64,000 nucleotides of DNA from Marinobacterium weihaiense. Lineage in GTDB: Bacteria > Pseudomonadota > Gammaproteobacteria > Pseudomonadales > Balneatricaceae. Positions 28,270-37,335 of this stretch are shown here, piece after piece. The number at the start of each line of letters is the position of its first letter. Position 1 is the first letter of the stretch. The notes below the pieces were generated by a model. The model was not told where the DNA came from, ran no database searches, and saw only the letters and a list, made by a program, of their open reading frames with translations. The translations under genes and the position numbers were made by a program. The stretch covers positions 62,001 to 126,000 of the forward strand of contig NZ_JAHQZT010000005.1 in assembly GCF_019061305.1 (NCBI RefSeq), given 5' to 3'.

Positions 28270-28479
28270 TCAGATGCCGCCGCCTTCGATCATCTCCACC
28301 ACCAGAGTCTTGATCAGAAAGGCTGCCAGGCCCAGGCCCAGGGCAAAGAACAGTACGAAGGTGCCGAAACGGCCGGCATTCGATTTCTTGGCCAGGTCAT
28401 AGATGATGAAAAAGATGGCGCCGGCAAATACAGCCAGGCCGATGTTAAGCATGATGGCTTCCATCTCGGCGAGACGCAT
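28270..28479 (-). CDS. small membrane protein, DUF2788-like
   Basis: 69 residues, two hydrophobic helices (MLNIGLAVFAGAIFFIIYDLA; FGTFVLFFALGLGLAAFLIKTLV) separated by KKSNAGR. This arrangement is that of DUF2788 proteins, as I recall them. AGGAGATCC precedes the ATG. It is 58 bases upstream of lemA on the same strand, so co-transcription is likely. Confidence 0.7.
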   Translation of the reverse strand: MRLAEMEAIMLNIGLAVFAGAIFFIIYDLAKKSNAGRFGTFVLFFALGLGLAAFLIKTLVVEMIEGGGI

Positions 28480-28554
28480 GAAGGATCTCCTGATTAATTA
28501 GTGACCAGATAATACATCAAACGGTCGGCAACAAATACCGACGGCGGGCAGGGA

Positions 28555-28752
28555 TTAGCCTCGGGGCAGGGTGTCGTCCTTGCCAAAGACCTCGTCTTGC
28601 CACTCCGGGCCCAGCTCGTCCTCGATGAAGTCACGAATGAACTTGCGCACCATCTGTGACGGCGTCACGTCGCGGTCGTTGCACAGGCGTTCGAACACGG
28701 CTTTTTTCTTCGGGTCGATCAGCAGGGTCAGGCGGGCGGTACGGTTTTCCAT
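28555..28752 (-). CDS. ribbon-helix-helix (CopG/Arc type) regulator
   Basis: 65 residues starting MENRTARLTLLIDPKKKAVF. The pattern is a beta strand (ARLTLLID), helix A (KKKAVFERLCNDR), turn (VTPSQMV) and helix B (VRKFIRDFIED), as in CopG/Arc repressors. I chose the ATG at 28752 over a TTG four codons upstream. It is divergent from dauA, and two palindromes lie between the two genes, which suggests that it may regulate itself and dauA; this is inference. Confidence 0.85.
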   Translation of the reverse strand: MENRTARLTLLIDPKKKAVFERLCNDRDVTPSQMVRKFIRDFIEDELGPEWQDEVFGKDDTLPRG

Positions 28753-28794
28753 GAAAAATCTCAACGCTGGCGGGACAAAATGATATTCAACTTT

Positions 28795-28813
28795 ATGTTA
28801 ATCATATTAACAT
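28795..28813. promoter_or_regulatory. perfect palindrome in the RHH-dauA intergenic region
   Basis: ATGTTAAT-CAT-ATTAACAT, an 8-bp perfect inverted repeat around 3 bases. Its size suits a dimeric regulator. Placed 43 bases upstream of the RHH start and about 64 bases upstream of dauA. Confidence 0.6.
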
Positions 28814-28816
28814 TGA

Positions 28817-28828
28817 ATCATATATGAT
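28817..28828. promoter_or_regulatory. second palindrome in the RHH-dauA intergenic region
   Basis: ATCATATATGAT, a perfect 12-base palindrome 4 bases from the first. The two together may form a cooperative operator, or this one may be part of the -10 region of dauA. Confidence 0.45.
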
Positions 28829-28876
28829 CAACCGCTAGTGTAATGTCCCCTTTGCAAAACAGCAGGATGATGCACC

Positions 28877-30604
28877 ATGTCCAGGCAAGCTCGGCTCCAT
28901 TCGCTCTCGTTCGCCAGTGCACTTCGGGAGGTCCTTCGGGAAGGATACGGGCGCCAAGCGTTACTGCGCGACCTGATGGCCGGGCTGAGCGTGGGCGTGA
29001 TCGCCATTCCGTTGTCCATGGCGCTGGCGATCGCCAGTGGAGTCAAGCCTGAGTATGGCCTGTACACCGCCATTGTGGCCGGTTTCCTGATTGCACTCAG
29101 TGGTGGCTCCCGCTATAGCGTATCGGGGCCAACGGCGGCCTTTGTCGTCATTCTGTACCCGGTGGCGCAGGCCTATGGCCTGGCCGGTCTGCTGTTGGCA
29201 ACATTGATGTCGGCACTGATACTGATCGGCCTGGCGTTTGCTCGTATGGGGCGTCTGATCGAATATATCCCTGAATCGGTAACGCTGGGTTTTACCTCGG
29301 GGATCGCCATCGTGATTGCCACGCTGCAGGTACCGGACCTGTTTGGATTGTCACTGGCCGAACTGCCTGAGCATTGGGCGGAGCGGGTGGTGGTGCTGGC
29401 GAATGCGCTGCCGTCGCTGGATCCGGCAGCCACCGCCGTGGCGGCGGTCACGCTGGCGGTCCTGATTCTCTGGCCGCGCCTGCGTATCCCGATACCGGGG
29501 CATCTGCCGGCGCTGCTGGCCGGCCTGGCGGTGGCTTGGGTTGCCACCGGCATGGGGCATGAGGTCGAGACCATCGGCAGCCGCTTCAGCTATCTGTTGC
29601 CCGATGGCACTCTGGGCGCTGGCATTCCGCCGTTCTTTCCCGAGCTGGCCTGGCCCTGGGATCGTCCTGGCCCCGATGGCGAGCCGCTGGCACTGAGCTG
29701 GTCGCTGGTGCGTGAGCTGCTGCCGGCGGCCTTTTCCATTGCCATGCTGGGGGCGATCGAGTCGCTGCTTTGTGCCGTGGTATTGGACGGCATGAGCGGG
29801 CGACGCCACCATGCCAACGGCGAGCTGCTGGGGCAGGGTATCGGCAATCTGGTCGCCCCTTTTTTTGGCGGCTTTACGGCGACCGCCGCCTTGGCGCGCT
29901 CGGCTGCCAATTACCGGGCCGGCGCCTGCTCGCCAGTAGCAAGCATGATCCATGCCGGTGTGGTACTGGCCGGGCTGCTGGCGTTGGCGCCAGCGTTGGC
30001 TTACCTGCCCATGGCCAGTATGGCCGCGTTGCTGCTGATGGTGGCCTGGAACATGAGCGAGGCCCCCAAGGTGGTACAGCTGCTGCGCCGTGCGCCACGG
30101 GGGGATGTGCTGGTGTTGCTCACCTGCATGCTGCTAACGGTGCTGTTTGATATGGTGATCGCCATCTTTGCCGGTATCGTGCTGGCCTCTTTGCTGTTCA
30201 TGCGTGATTTGGCCGGCATGACCCGCTTCACGGATATTTCCGAGCAGCGCAAGCATGTGCCGGCACCTTTGACACCCGGCTGGCGGGTGTTCAAGCTCAG
30301 TGGTCCGCTGTTTTTTGCCGCCGCTGATCGCGTGTTTGATGAGTTGGGGCAGGCCAGTCGAGACGCGCGCGGGGTCGTGCTGTACATGGATGCGGTGCCG
30401 CTGCTGGATGCCGGTGGCCTGAGCGCGCTGGAAGGCTTTATGGCGGACTGCCGGGCGCGTGATGTCGAACTGGTGATTGCCGATTTGCAGTTCCAGCCGT
30501 TGCGTGCGCTGGCACGGGCCGGCATGGCACCGGAAGCCGGACGTCTGGCGTTCAGCCCGACGCTGGCGCAGGCGCTGGAACCGTTATCGCCAGCGCAGGA
30601 CTGA
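28877..30604 (+). CDS. dauA: SulP-family anion transporter with STAS domain, DauA-like
   Basis: 575 residues. Twelve-or-more hydrophobic segments from residue 35 (DLMAGLSVGVIAIPLSMALAIASGV) to about 435 and a C-terminal STAS domain (about 460-570, with VLYMDAVPLLDAGGLSALEGF). The family block SGGSRYSVSGPTAAFVVIL and the length match DauA (YchM), which carries aerobic C4-dicarboxylates in E. coli; other SulPs carry sulfate or bicarbonate, so the substrate is not certain here. The ATG at 28877 has AGGA 9 bases upstream. A second SulP is at 58565-60055. Confidence 0.85.
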   Translation: MSRQARLHSLSFASALREVLREGYGRQALLRDLMAGLSVGVIAIPLSMALAIASGVKPEYGLYTAIVAGFLIALSGGSRYSVSGPTAAFVVILYPVAQAYGLAGLLLATLMSALILIGLAFARMGRLIEYIPESVTLGFTSGIAIVIATLQVPDLFGLSLAELPEHWAERVVVLANALPSLDPAATAVAAVTLAVLILWPRLRIPIPGHLPALLAGLAVAWVATGMGHEVETIGSRFSYLLPDGTLGAGIPPFFPELAWPWDRPGPDGEPLALSWSLVRELLPAAFSIAMLGAIESLLCAVVLDGMSGRRHHANGELLGQGIGNLVAPFFGGFTATAALARSAANYRAGACSPVASMIHAGVVLAGLLALAPALAYLPMASMAALLLMVAWNMSEAPKVVQLLRRAPRGDVLVLLTCMLLTVLFDMVIAIFAGIVLASLLFMRDLAGMTRFTDISEQRKHVPAPLTPGWRVFKLSGPLFFAAADRVFDELGQASRDARGVVLYMDAVPLLDAGGLSALEGFMADCRARDVELVIADLQFQPLRALARAGMAPEAGRLAFSPTLAQALEPLSPAQD

Positions 30605-30612
30605 CGACCCTA

Positions 30613-33213
30613 TCAGGGCTCTTCGTTACAAGGTTCGGGCTGGTACGTATCCAGCCATTCGGTCAGTGCTGGGCCCGGAAGTGGATGGCAGAAGCGGTAG
30701 CCCTGCATGTAGCGACAGCTCTGGCTGACCAGGGTGCGCTGCTGCTTGTCGGTTTCGACCCCTTCGGCGATGAGTCGGAGTTCCAGGCTTGCAGCCATGG
30801 AGATGATGGCCGCCACCAGTGAGTCGGCATAGCGGTCATTGTTCAGATCACGGATGAACTCGCGGTCGATCTTGAGCGTGTCGACCGGGAAGCGCCTGAG
30901 ATACCCCAGTGACGAGTAGCCGGTGCCGAAGTCATCAATGGCCAGGGACACGCCCAGTGCCTTGAACCCTTCCAGCCAGGCCAGCGTTTCCTCGCTGTCC
31001 TGCAGCAGCAGTCCCTCGGTAATCTCTAACATCAAGGCATCTGGCGGCAGTGCATAATGTGCCAGCACGGCACTGACGGCGTCGGCATCCAGCCCCAGGT
31101 CACGCTGACGCTCGGAAATGTTGACCGACAGGTAAAGCCCGGCGCCGTTTCGGTTCAACTGTTGGACCTGCTGACAGGCGGTCTCCAGCACCCACTCGCC
31201 GATCTGGCCGATCAGGCCGGTTTCTTCGGCCAGCGGAATGAACTGGTCCGGTGGGATGGCGCCGTGTTCCGGGTGGTGCCAGCGCAGCAGAGCTTCCACC
31301 CCGACGACTCGACCACTGTCACCGGCGACAATCGGCTGATAATAGACTTCCAGTTGGTTCAGCTCCAGCGCATGGCGCAGGTCCTGTTCCAGAGTCATGC
31401 GCTCGTTGGCATGCTCCTGCATGGCGCTGGTAAAGAAATGGGCTTGGTTGCGCCCGGACTGCTTGGCCTTGTACATGGCCAGATCGGCGTTGCGTATCAG
31501 CATTTCGGCGGTATTGGCGTCGCCGGGGTGCATGGCGATACCGATGCTGGCGCCGATAATGATCTCGCGCCCGGCCAGGACAAAGGGAGTGCAGAGGCTT
31601 TCCAGCAGCTTGCTGGCGACGTAAGCGGCATCCGAGTCGGATTTGATGTTGTGCAGCAGGATGACAAATTCATCTCCGCCAAAGCGGGCAACGGTATCCG
31701 TATCGCGTACACAGCCGTTGAGGCGCTTGGCCACCTGCTTGAGCAGGTCATCACCATACTCATGCCCCATGGAGTCATTGACGTATTTGAAGCGGTCCAG
31801 GTCGATGAAGAGTAGCGCTATGACCTGCTCGTCACGGTCGGCTGTCGCAATGGCCAGGTTGAGTCGGTCGGCCAGCAGGGTGCGGTTGGGCAGTTCGGTC
31901 AGGTCGTCGTAGTAGGCCTGCCGGACGATTTGCGCCTCATCGTTCTTGCGCTTGGTGATGTCAGAGAAAACGGCAACATATTCATTAGGCTCGCCATGTT
32001 CATCATGGATAACCGAAACCGATAGCCACTCGGGGTAGATGTTGCCGCTTTTGCGCCGGTTCCAGATCTCGCCGCTCCAGGAGCCGTTGCGGCCAATCTC
32101 TTCCCACATTTCCTGGTAGAAGAGGGCGTCATGGCGGCCGGAGCTCAGCATGCTCGGGTTCTTGCCTCGCACCTCTTCGAGGGTGTAGCCGGTGATACGC
32201 GTGAACGCCGGGTTAATGGTTTTGATCAGGCCGTTGCGGTCGGCCACCATGATGGCCTCGTTGCTGGTACGGAAGACCGCTTCGATCATGCGCAGCTGTT
32301 CTTCAATGGCCTTTTGCTGGGTGATGTCTTCCTTGATGGCAATATAGCTCTGCACATTATTATGTTCGTTGCGCACGGCTGAGATGGAGGCCTGTTCCCA
32401 GAACAGCGAACCATCCTTGCGCCGATTCAGCAGTTGGCCGTGCCACTCCTGTCCCTGCTGGAGGGTCTGCCAAAGATCATCATAGACACTTGCAGACATC
32501 TCTCCTGAACGCAGCAGGTCGGCCTTCTGCCCCTGAGCCTCCTTCAGGCTGTAGCCGGATGTTTCGCAGAATTTTGGATTGACGTATTCGATGGTGCCGC
32601 GGGTGTCGGTGATCATCACCGAAGCCGGGATCTGCTCCATGGCGCGGCCCAGGGTGCGCAGCTGCTGCTCGTTTTTCTGGGTCTGGGTGATGTCGGTACG
32701 CACGCAGGCGATGCCGCCTTCCCGGGTACGGCTGTCACTGGCCAAAATGGCATGGCCGCTGTCGAGATGTTCGATATAGCTGCTGGCCCCGGGCTGATGG
32801 CTTTCAACCTTTTCCTCGCGAGTTACATGGGGGCGCAGTTGCTGCTGGAAGTCGTCCCAGTATTCGAATTCCAGGCTGTCGAGCCAAGGGTAGATCTGGC
32901 GCCAGCGCTGATTGCACAGGATCAACTTGCCCTTGGGGCTGTAGAGGGCAAAGGCCTCGGACAGGCTCTCCACGGCGTCGCGCATACGCTCACGGGCCGA
33001 TTCCGACTGCTGGCGCAACATCATGAAGCGTCGCAGGAGATCCCCCATGAGCAGAAACAGCAATGCGAATACCAAAAACAGGGAGATACCGATGACACGC
33101 GCATCAATGCTGTTATTGCCTTGGTCGTTCCACATGATGAAGAACATGACCGACAGGTTGATGCCCGTCAGAATCCAGATCAGCTTCAAAATGCGGGAGG
33201 AACTTTTGCTCAT
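30613..33213 (-). CDS. membrane-bound PAS-GGDEF-EAL protein (cyclic di-GMP turnover)
   Basis: 866 residues; I use the ATG at 33213 rather than a TTG three codons upstream. Two TM helices (about 9-30 and 40-62), a degenerate PAS region (about 85-150), two clear PAS domains (about 195-305 and 315-425), a GGDEF domain with intact ARFGGDEFVIL (about 510) and an EAL domain with GVEALLRWHHP (about 638) and the catalytic-loop block AIDDFGTGYSSLGYL. Both active-site motifs are intact, so it may make or break c-di-GMP, with PAS sensors setting the output. It is convergent with dauA, 8 bases away. Confidence 0.93.
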   Translation of the reverse strand: MSKSSSRILKLIWILTGINLSVMFFIMWNDQGNNSIDARVIGISLFLVFALLFLLMGDLLRRFMMLRQQSESARERMRDAVESLSEAFALYSPKGKLILCNQRWRQIYPWLDSLEFEYWDDFQQQLRPHVTREEKVESHQPGASSYIEHLDSGHAILASDSRTREGGIACVRTDITQTQKNEQQLRTLGRAMEQIPASVMITDTRGTIEYVNPKFCETSGYSLKEAQGQKADLLRSGEMSASVYDDLWQTLQQGQEWHGQLLNRRKDGSLFWEQASISAVRNEHNNVQSYIAIKEDITQQKAIEEQLRMIEAVFRTSNEAIMVADRNGLIKTINPAFTRITGYTLEEVRGKNPSMLSSGRHDALFYQEMWEEIGRNGSWSGEIWNRRKSGNIYPEWLSVSVIHDEHGEPNEYVAVFSDITKRKNDEAQIVRQAYYDDLTELPNRTLLADRLNLAIATADRDEQVIALLFIDLDRFKYVNDSMGHEYGDDLLKQVAKRLNGCVRDTDTVARFGGDEFVILLHNIKSDSDAAYVASKLLESLCTPFVLAGREIIIGASIGIAMHPGDANTAEMLIRNADLAMYKAKQSGRNQAHFFTSAMQEHANERMTLEQDLRHALELNQLEVYYQPIVAGDSGRVVGVEALLRWHHPEHGAIPPDQFIPLAEETGLIGQIGEWVLETACQQVQQLNRNGAGLYLSVNISERQRDLGLDADAVSAVLAHYALPPDALMLEITEGLLLQDSEETLAWLEGFKALGVSLAIDDFGTGYSSLGYLRRFPVDTLKIDREFIRDLNNDRYADSLVAAIISMAASLELRLIAEGVETDKQQRTLVSQSCRYMQGYRFCHPLPGPALTEWLDTYQPEPCNEEP

Positions 33214-33345
33214 GCGTTTCAAATAGGTGTTTGATTTTTATGATGGTGTGCAGTGTATCCTGTCGCGGACCTGTTGTGTTCAACTTTTGATCGTACGACA
33301 AATTTTCTGCCAAGACATGGACATTGATCAGGCGATGAGTAAATA

Positions 33346-33359
33346 TTGATCACTATAAA
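33346..33359 (+). promoter_or_regulatory. FNR/DNR-like site upstream of nnrS
   Basis: TTGAT-CACT-ATAAA differs from the FNR/DNR consensus (TTGAT-N4-ATCAA) at one base of the second half-site. It is centred about 43 bases upstream of the ATG of the NnrS gene. NnrS genes are often controlled by NO-responsive FNR relatives. Confidence 0.4.
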
Positions 33360-33394
33360 AATGTTTTTGAATTACATCTAATTTGAGTGTGGCC

Positions 33395-34606
33395 ATGGTC
33401 AATTTGGAAGCACAACCCGATAGCTGCCTTGGTTGGATTTTTAGCAACGGCTTCAGGCCACTCTTTGTGCTGGCAACCACCCAGGCACTTCTAATGCTGG
33501 CCACCTGGCTGCTGTTTTGGAGTGGTTGGCTGGCACCGCCTGCAACATTGGTGTCAACGGTGGTGTGGCATGGGCATGAAATGCTGTTCGGCTTTGTCGG
33601 GGCAGCCATTGGCGGTTTTCTGCTGGCGGCAGTGGCTAACTGGACCGGGCGCAAGCCGGTGGCGGGCGCGCCCTTGATGTTGCTGGCGGCGAGTTGGCTG
33701 CTGGCCCGCGCAGTCGCCTTTTTGGGGGGAGACTGGCCGGATGGGGTCAATGCTTTGGGGGCGGTCAGCTATTGGCTACTATTGGCGTTTCTGTTTGGGC
33801 GTGAGCTGATCAAGGCGGGTAATCGGCGTAACCTCAAGGTGCTGGTGATCCTCGCCGGTTTTGCGCTGTTGATCCTGGCCTATCATCTGCACTGGCTGCC
33901 CGCGCTGGAGGTACTGCACCTGACCCTGGTACTGGTGTTGATGCTGCTGACCCTGATCGGTGGCCGCATCACCCCGGCGTTTACCCGTAACTGGCTGAAC
34001 CGCCAGGAAGTCAGAAGCACACGGATGCCGGCACCCTTTGGCCTGGTCGATGTGGCAGCGGCTGCGTTGACGCCGGTGGCGGGGATAATCTGGGTGTTCT
34101 GGCCTGCCGCCATGCTGACGGCGGTACTATTGCTGCTGGCGGGCGTTGCGCAACTGCTGCGCCTGTGGCGTTGGCACGGCTGGCAAACCCGCTCCGAACC
34201 CCTGTTGCTGGTCCTGCATATCGGTTACGCCTGGCTCGGTATCGGCCTGTTGCTGCTGGCGGGCAGCAGCGCCGGGCTGTGGGCAATGAGTGCGGGTTTG
34301 CATGCGCTGACGGTGGGGGCCATGGGCGGCATGATCATGGCGGTGGCCTCACGGGCCGCACTGGGACACACCGGCCGCGAATTGACCGCAGGCCCGATCC
34401 TGACTTTGGCCTTTGTCACCCTGCACCTGGCGGCGCTGGTTCGGGTGCTGGCCGCGCTGTTTCCCCAGGGCATGATGGCGCTGATCATGGTCTCCGGACT
34501 GCTCTGGCTGCTGGCGTTTGCACTCTTTGCCTGGCGCTATCTGCCCATTCTGCTGGGGCCATCGGTGCCGTTCAGTGAGCGGTTGAAGGCGCAGCGCAAG
34601 GGTTAA
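33395..34606 (+). CDS. nnrS: NnrS family membrane protein
   Basis: 403 residues from the ATG at 33395; a TTG at 33383 could also start it. About 12 TM helices. Diagnostic segments: FSNGFRPLFVLATTQA near the N-terminus, WHGHEMLFGFVGAAIGGFLLAAVANWTGR, LIGGRITPAFTRNWLN and LHALTVGAMGGMIMAVASRAALGHTGR. NnrS is a heme- and copper-containing membrane protein that protects against nitric oxide and nitrosative stress. The His/Met-rich helices fit metal binding. An FNR-like site lies upstream. It is convergent with radD. Confidence 0.92.
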   Translation: MVNLEAQPDSCLGWIFSNGFRPLFVLATTQALLMLATWLLFWSGWLAPPATLVSTVVWHGHEMLFGFVGAAIGGFLLAAVANWTGRKPVAGAPLMLLAASWLLARAVAFLGGDWPDGVNALGAVSYWLLLAFLFGRELIKAGNRRNLKVLVILAGFALLILAYHLHWLPALEVLHLTLVLVLMLLTLIGGRITPAFTRNWLNRQEVRSTRMPAPFGLVDVAAAALTPVAGIIWVFWPAAMLTAVLLLLAGVAQLLRLWRWHGWQTRSEPLLLVLHIGYAWLGIGLLLLAGSSAGLWAMSAGLHALTVGAMGGMIMAVASRAALGHTGRELTAGPILTLAFVTLHLAALVRVLAALFPQGMMALIMVSGLLWLLAFALFAWRYLPILLGPSVPFSERLKAQRKG

Positions 34607-34617
34607 TGCGGGCTTGG

Positions 34618-36393
34618 TCAGAGCGCGTTGGCCTTGCGATAAGCCCCCTGATAATCGAACAGGCGCTCGCGCACCTGCCAGTAACCGCCGCCTTGGCGAC
34701 CTTTCTTGCCTGTCTGCTTGGCGATGACAAAGTCCGGCGCGGGCAACAATGCCTCGGCGGCCAGCGCTTCGGTGGCGGTCTTGAACTGGCGCGGCGACTC
34801 GCCGTTGTTGCAGCGGCGGCCGAACAGCTTGTTGAACAGGGCACGCTGCGCCGGGCGGTCCAAGTGAAAGCGCTCACGCAACTCCTCACCCTGTTCCTCG
34901 TGATAGGTCACGGTGAGACATTCGCCGCTGGCGCTGAGGCTGATACCGGCGCAGCGGATCACCAACGCATCCTTCAGCTGCAGCGCACGCTTGAGCAGGT
35001 CATCCGGGTCGATGATCGCTTCCCGGCAGCTCTGGCAGTAGCGTGCGGCGATGTCATTTTCAGCGCCGCAATGGGGGCACTCCTTGAAGCGGAAACGGTA
35101 GTCGCACTGTTCTGATTTTTCGCCCTCCATCTCCAGCAACCCCTGGCAGCGGCGGCCGTAATGTTCGACCACTTGGCCGTTGCTGTCGGTCTTGCCCCAG
35201 AAGATGTTGGCAAAGCCACAGCCCGGGCAGAACACCTGTACCGGCTCGGAGTTGCTGTCGGGCTTGGGCGTGCCCACCTCGGGATGGTGCAAGTTGAAAC
35301 CGTTACCGGCGTAGTCGATGACCAGGCAGTTGTCTTTGCCATCACTGAGGCGCAGGCCGCGGCCGACGATCTGCTGATAGAGGCTGACCGAAGCAGTCGG
35401 GCGCAGAATGGCGATCAGGTCCACATGGGGCGCATCGAAGCCGGTGGTCAGCACCGCCACGTTGACCAGGTATTTCAGTTGGCGGGCCTTGAAGCGCTGG
35501 ATGAGCTGCTCGCGCGCCTCACCGGGAGTCGCCCCCGTGATGACGGCGGTGTCGGCGGCGGGCAGGTAGCCGCCGATCTCATGGGCGTGCTTCACGGTGG
35601 CGGCAAAGATCATCACGCCCTGGCGTTGGGCCGCCAGCTCTTCGATCTGCTCGCAGATGGCACGGGTCACGCGCGGGTGTCTGGCCAGCAGGCTGTTGAG
35701 TTCGCGCTCCGGGTAGTGGCCGCTTTCCGAGGGTGTCAGTGAGGAAAAGTCATAATGGGCGATGGCGGCATCGATGACCTCCGGTGGCGTCAGGTAGCCG
35801 TGGCGGATCATGTGACTGAGCGGCAGTTCAAAGATGCACTTGTCGAACACCCGCGGCTCCTCGCTGCGCACGAATCCGCGGTAATGGGTGCGGTAGATCC
35901 AGCCGTACCCCAAACGATAAGGGGTGGCGGTCAGGCCCAGCACCTTGAGCCCCGGGTTGTGATCACGCAGATGGGTGATGACCTGCTGGTACTGGCTGTC
36001 CTCGTCCTCGCTGACGCGGTGGCACTCGTCGATGATCAGCAGCGAAAAGGCGGCGGCAAAGTGTTCCAGATTGCGCGAGATCGACTGCACACTGGCAAAA
36101 GTAACCTGATGGCTGAATTCCTTGCGCCCCAGACCCGCCGAGAAAATGCCGGCCTCCAGTCCCAGTGCCGCGTACTTGGCGTGGTTCTGCTCCACCAGCT
36201 CGCGCACATGGGTGATCACCAGGATGCGCCGTCGCGCCAGTCGGGCAAGCTCCGCAATCACCAGGCTTTTACCGGCGCCGGTGGGCAGCACGATCACGGC
36301 CGGATCATTGCCGGCGCGAAAATGCTTGAGCGTGGCGTCTACGGCATCCTGCTGGTAGTCACGCAGGGTAAAGGCGGGCGCTGTCGGGTTCAT
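34618..36393 (-). CDS. radD: DEAD/DEAH-box ATPase RadD
   Basis: 591 residues from the ATG at 36393, where the family N-terminus ([18 protein letters not shown]) starts; an in-frame ATG at 36435 adds 14 residues. Walker A is [16 protein letters not shown], Walker B is LLIIDECHR, and motif VI is [17 protein letters not shown]-terminal zinc-binding segment has two clusters ([32 protein letters not shown]). The protein matches E. coli RadD (YejH) throughout. RadD helps RecA-dependent repair of double-strand breaks. It is divergent from a sigma-factor gene. Confidence 0.96.
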   Translation of the reverse strand: MNPTAPAFTLRDYQQDAVDATLKHFRAGNDPAVIVLPTGAGKSLVIAELARLARRRILVITHVRELVEQNHAKYAALGLEAGIFSAGLGRKEFSHQVTFASVQSISRNLEHFAAAFSLLIIDECHRVSEDEDSQYQQVITHLRDHNPGLKVLGLTATPYRLGYGWIYRTHYRGFVRSEEPRVFDKCIFELPLSHMIRHGYLTPPEVIDAAIAHYDFSSLTPSESGHYPERELNSLLARHPRVTRAICEQIEELAAQRQGVMIFAATVKHAHEIGGYLPAADTAVITGATPGEAREQLIQRFKARQLKYLVNVAVLTTGFDAPHVDLIAILRPTASVSLYQQIVGRGLRLSDGKDNCLVIDYAGNGFNLHHPEVGTPKPDSNSEPVQVFCPGCGFANIFWGKTDSNGQVVEHYGRRCQGLLEMEGEKSEQCDYRFRFKECPHCGAENDIAARYCQSCREAIIDPDDLLKRALQLKDALVIRCAGISLSASGECLTVTYHEEQGEELRERFHLDRPAQRALFNKLFGRRCNNGESPRQFKTATEALAAEALLPAPDFVIAKQTGKKGRQGGGYWQVRERLFDYQGAYRKANAL

Positions 36394-36554
36394 GCCGGTC
36401 TTCGTATTCTCTATTGGCACCGTGAAAGGCAGCATGATAGGGCAGCCATACCGGAGGGGGCAATGTCAGGTGCATGTAAGGTTTGGCGGTCATAAACGAC
36501 TATGCTTGGCATACCACCCAAGAAAAGTGTGGAACCGAGCCGGGAGACAGACGC

Positions 36555-37157
36555 TTGAGTACAACTGAAAAGAGGGCTGGGCAGGAAGCATTTCATCAGC
36601 AGCTGGACGGTCTGCGGCCCAGGTTGCTGGCATTTGCCCGGCTGCAGCTGGGCGATGAAAGCCAGGCGGAGGATCTGGTTCAGGAAGCTCTGATCGGTGC
36701 TTGGGAAGGAGTCGAGCGATTCGACGGCCGGGCGCGGCTGGAAACCTGGGTATTCAGTATCCTCAAGCACAAGCTGGTCGATGAAATACGCCACCGCCGC
36801 CGTGAGCAGTCCACCGGCTTTGATCCGGATGACATGCCGGATGTGGAGGGGCTGTTCAACCCGCGTGCGCACTGGTTGCCGGCGGCACGCCCGAAAAAAT
36901 GGCAGGAGCCCGAGCAGGCTTGCCTGCAGGACGGCTTCTGGCAGGTCTTTGACTTCTGTGTATTGCACCTGCCGGAAAGCACTGCGCGCGTGTTTTCCAT
37001 GCGCGAACTGATGGGGCTGGAAACGGCAGAAATCTGTGCGGCATTGGGCATCAGCGAGCAAAACTGCTGGGTGATTTTGCATCGAGCGCGCCTGAAGCTG
37101 CGCGCTTGTCTCGAAAACGGCTGGTTTGACAAGGGGGAAGACAATGCGGTCCTGTAA
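36555..37157 (+). CDS. RNA polymerase sigma factor, ECF-like sigma-70 family
   Basis: 200 residues, TTG start at 36555, chosen because GGGAGA lies 7 bases upstream and the first ATG is inside the sigma2 region. Region 2 is RLLAFARLQLGDESQAEDLVQEALIGAWEGVERFDGRARLETWVFSILKHKLVDEIRHRRRE; region 4 is VFSMRELMGLETAEICAALGISEQNCWVILHRARLKLRACLENGW. An insertion of about 50 residues (FDPDDMPDVEGLFNPRAHW... QVFDF) separates them. It overlaps the zinc-finger gene by 14 bases, so the two are translated together. Stimulus unknown. Confidence 0.88.
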   Translation: MSTTEKRAGQEAFHQQLDGLRPRLLAFARLQLGDESQAEDLVQEALIGAWEGVERFDGRARLETWVFSILKHKLVDEIRHRRREQSTGFDPDDMPDVEGLFNPRAHWLPAARPKKWQEPEQACLQDGFWQVFDFCVLHLPESTARVFSMRELMGLETAEICAALGISEQNCWVILHRARLKLRACLENGWFDKGEDNAVL

Positions 37158-37335
37158 GCGCGCAACCGAGTTGATGTCACAACAGCTGGATCGGGAGCTG
37201 TCGAATACTGAGCGGTTCAGCTTGAAGGCGCACTTGATGATGTGCCGCCACTGTCGTCATTGCGATATACACTTCAAGGCGCTGCATCGGTTTTCTGAAA
37301 CGCGCGCACAGGCGAATGAGTCCGAGAAAGACTAG
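37144..37335 (+). CDS. small zinc-finger (zf-HC2) protein, probable anti-sigma factor
   Basis: 63 residues, starting in the last codons of the sigma-factor gene, with GGGGGAAG upstream. The motif LKAHLMMCRHCRHC has His and Cys residues spaced as in zinc-binding anti-sigma domains (HxxxCxxC). There is no TM helix, so it is soluble. It resembles the small zf-HC2 proteins that pair with sigma factors in pseudomonads. By analogy it binds and silences the sigma factor; a redox or zinc signal could release it. Confidence 0.8.
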   Translation: MRSCKRATELMSQQLDRELSNTERFSLKAHLMMCRHCRHCDIHFKALHRFSETRAQANESEKD

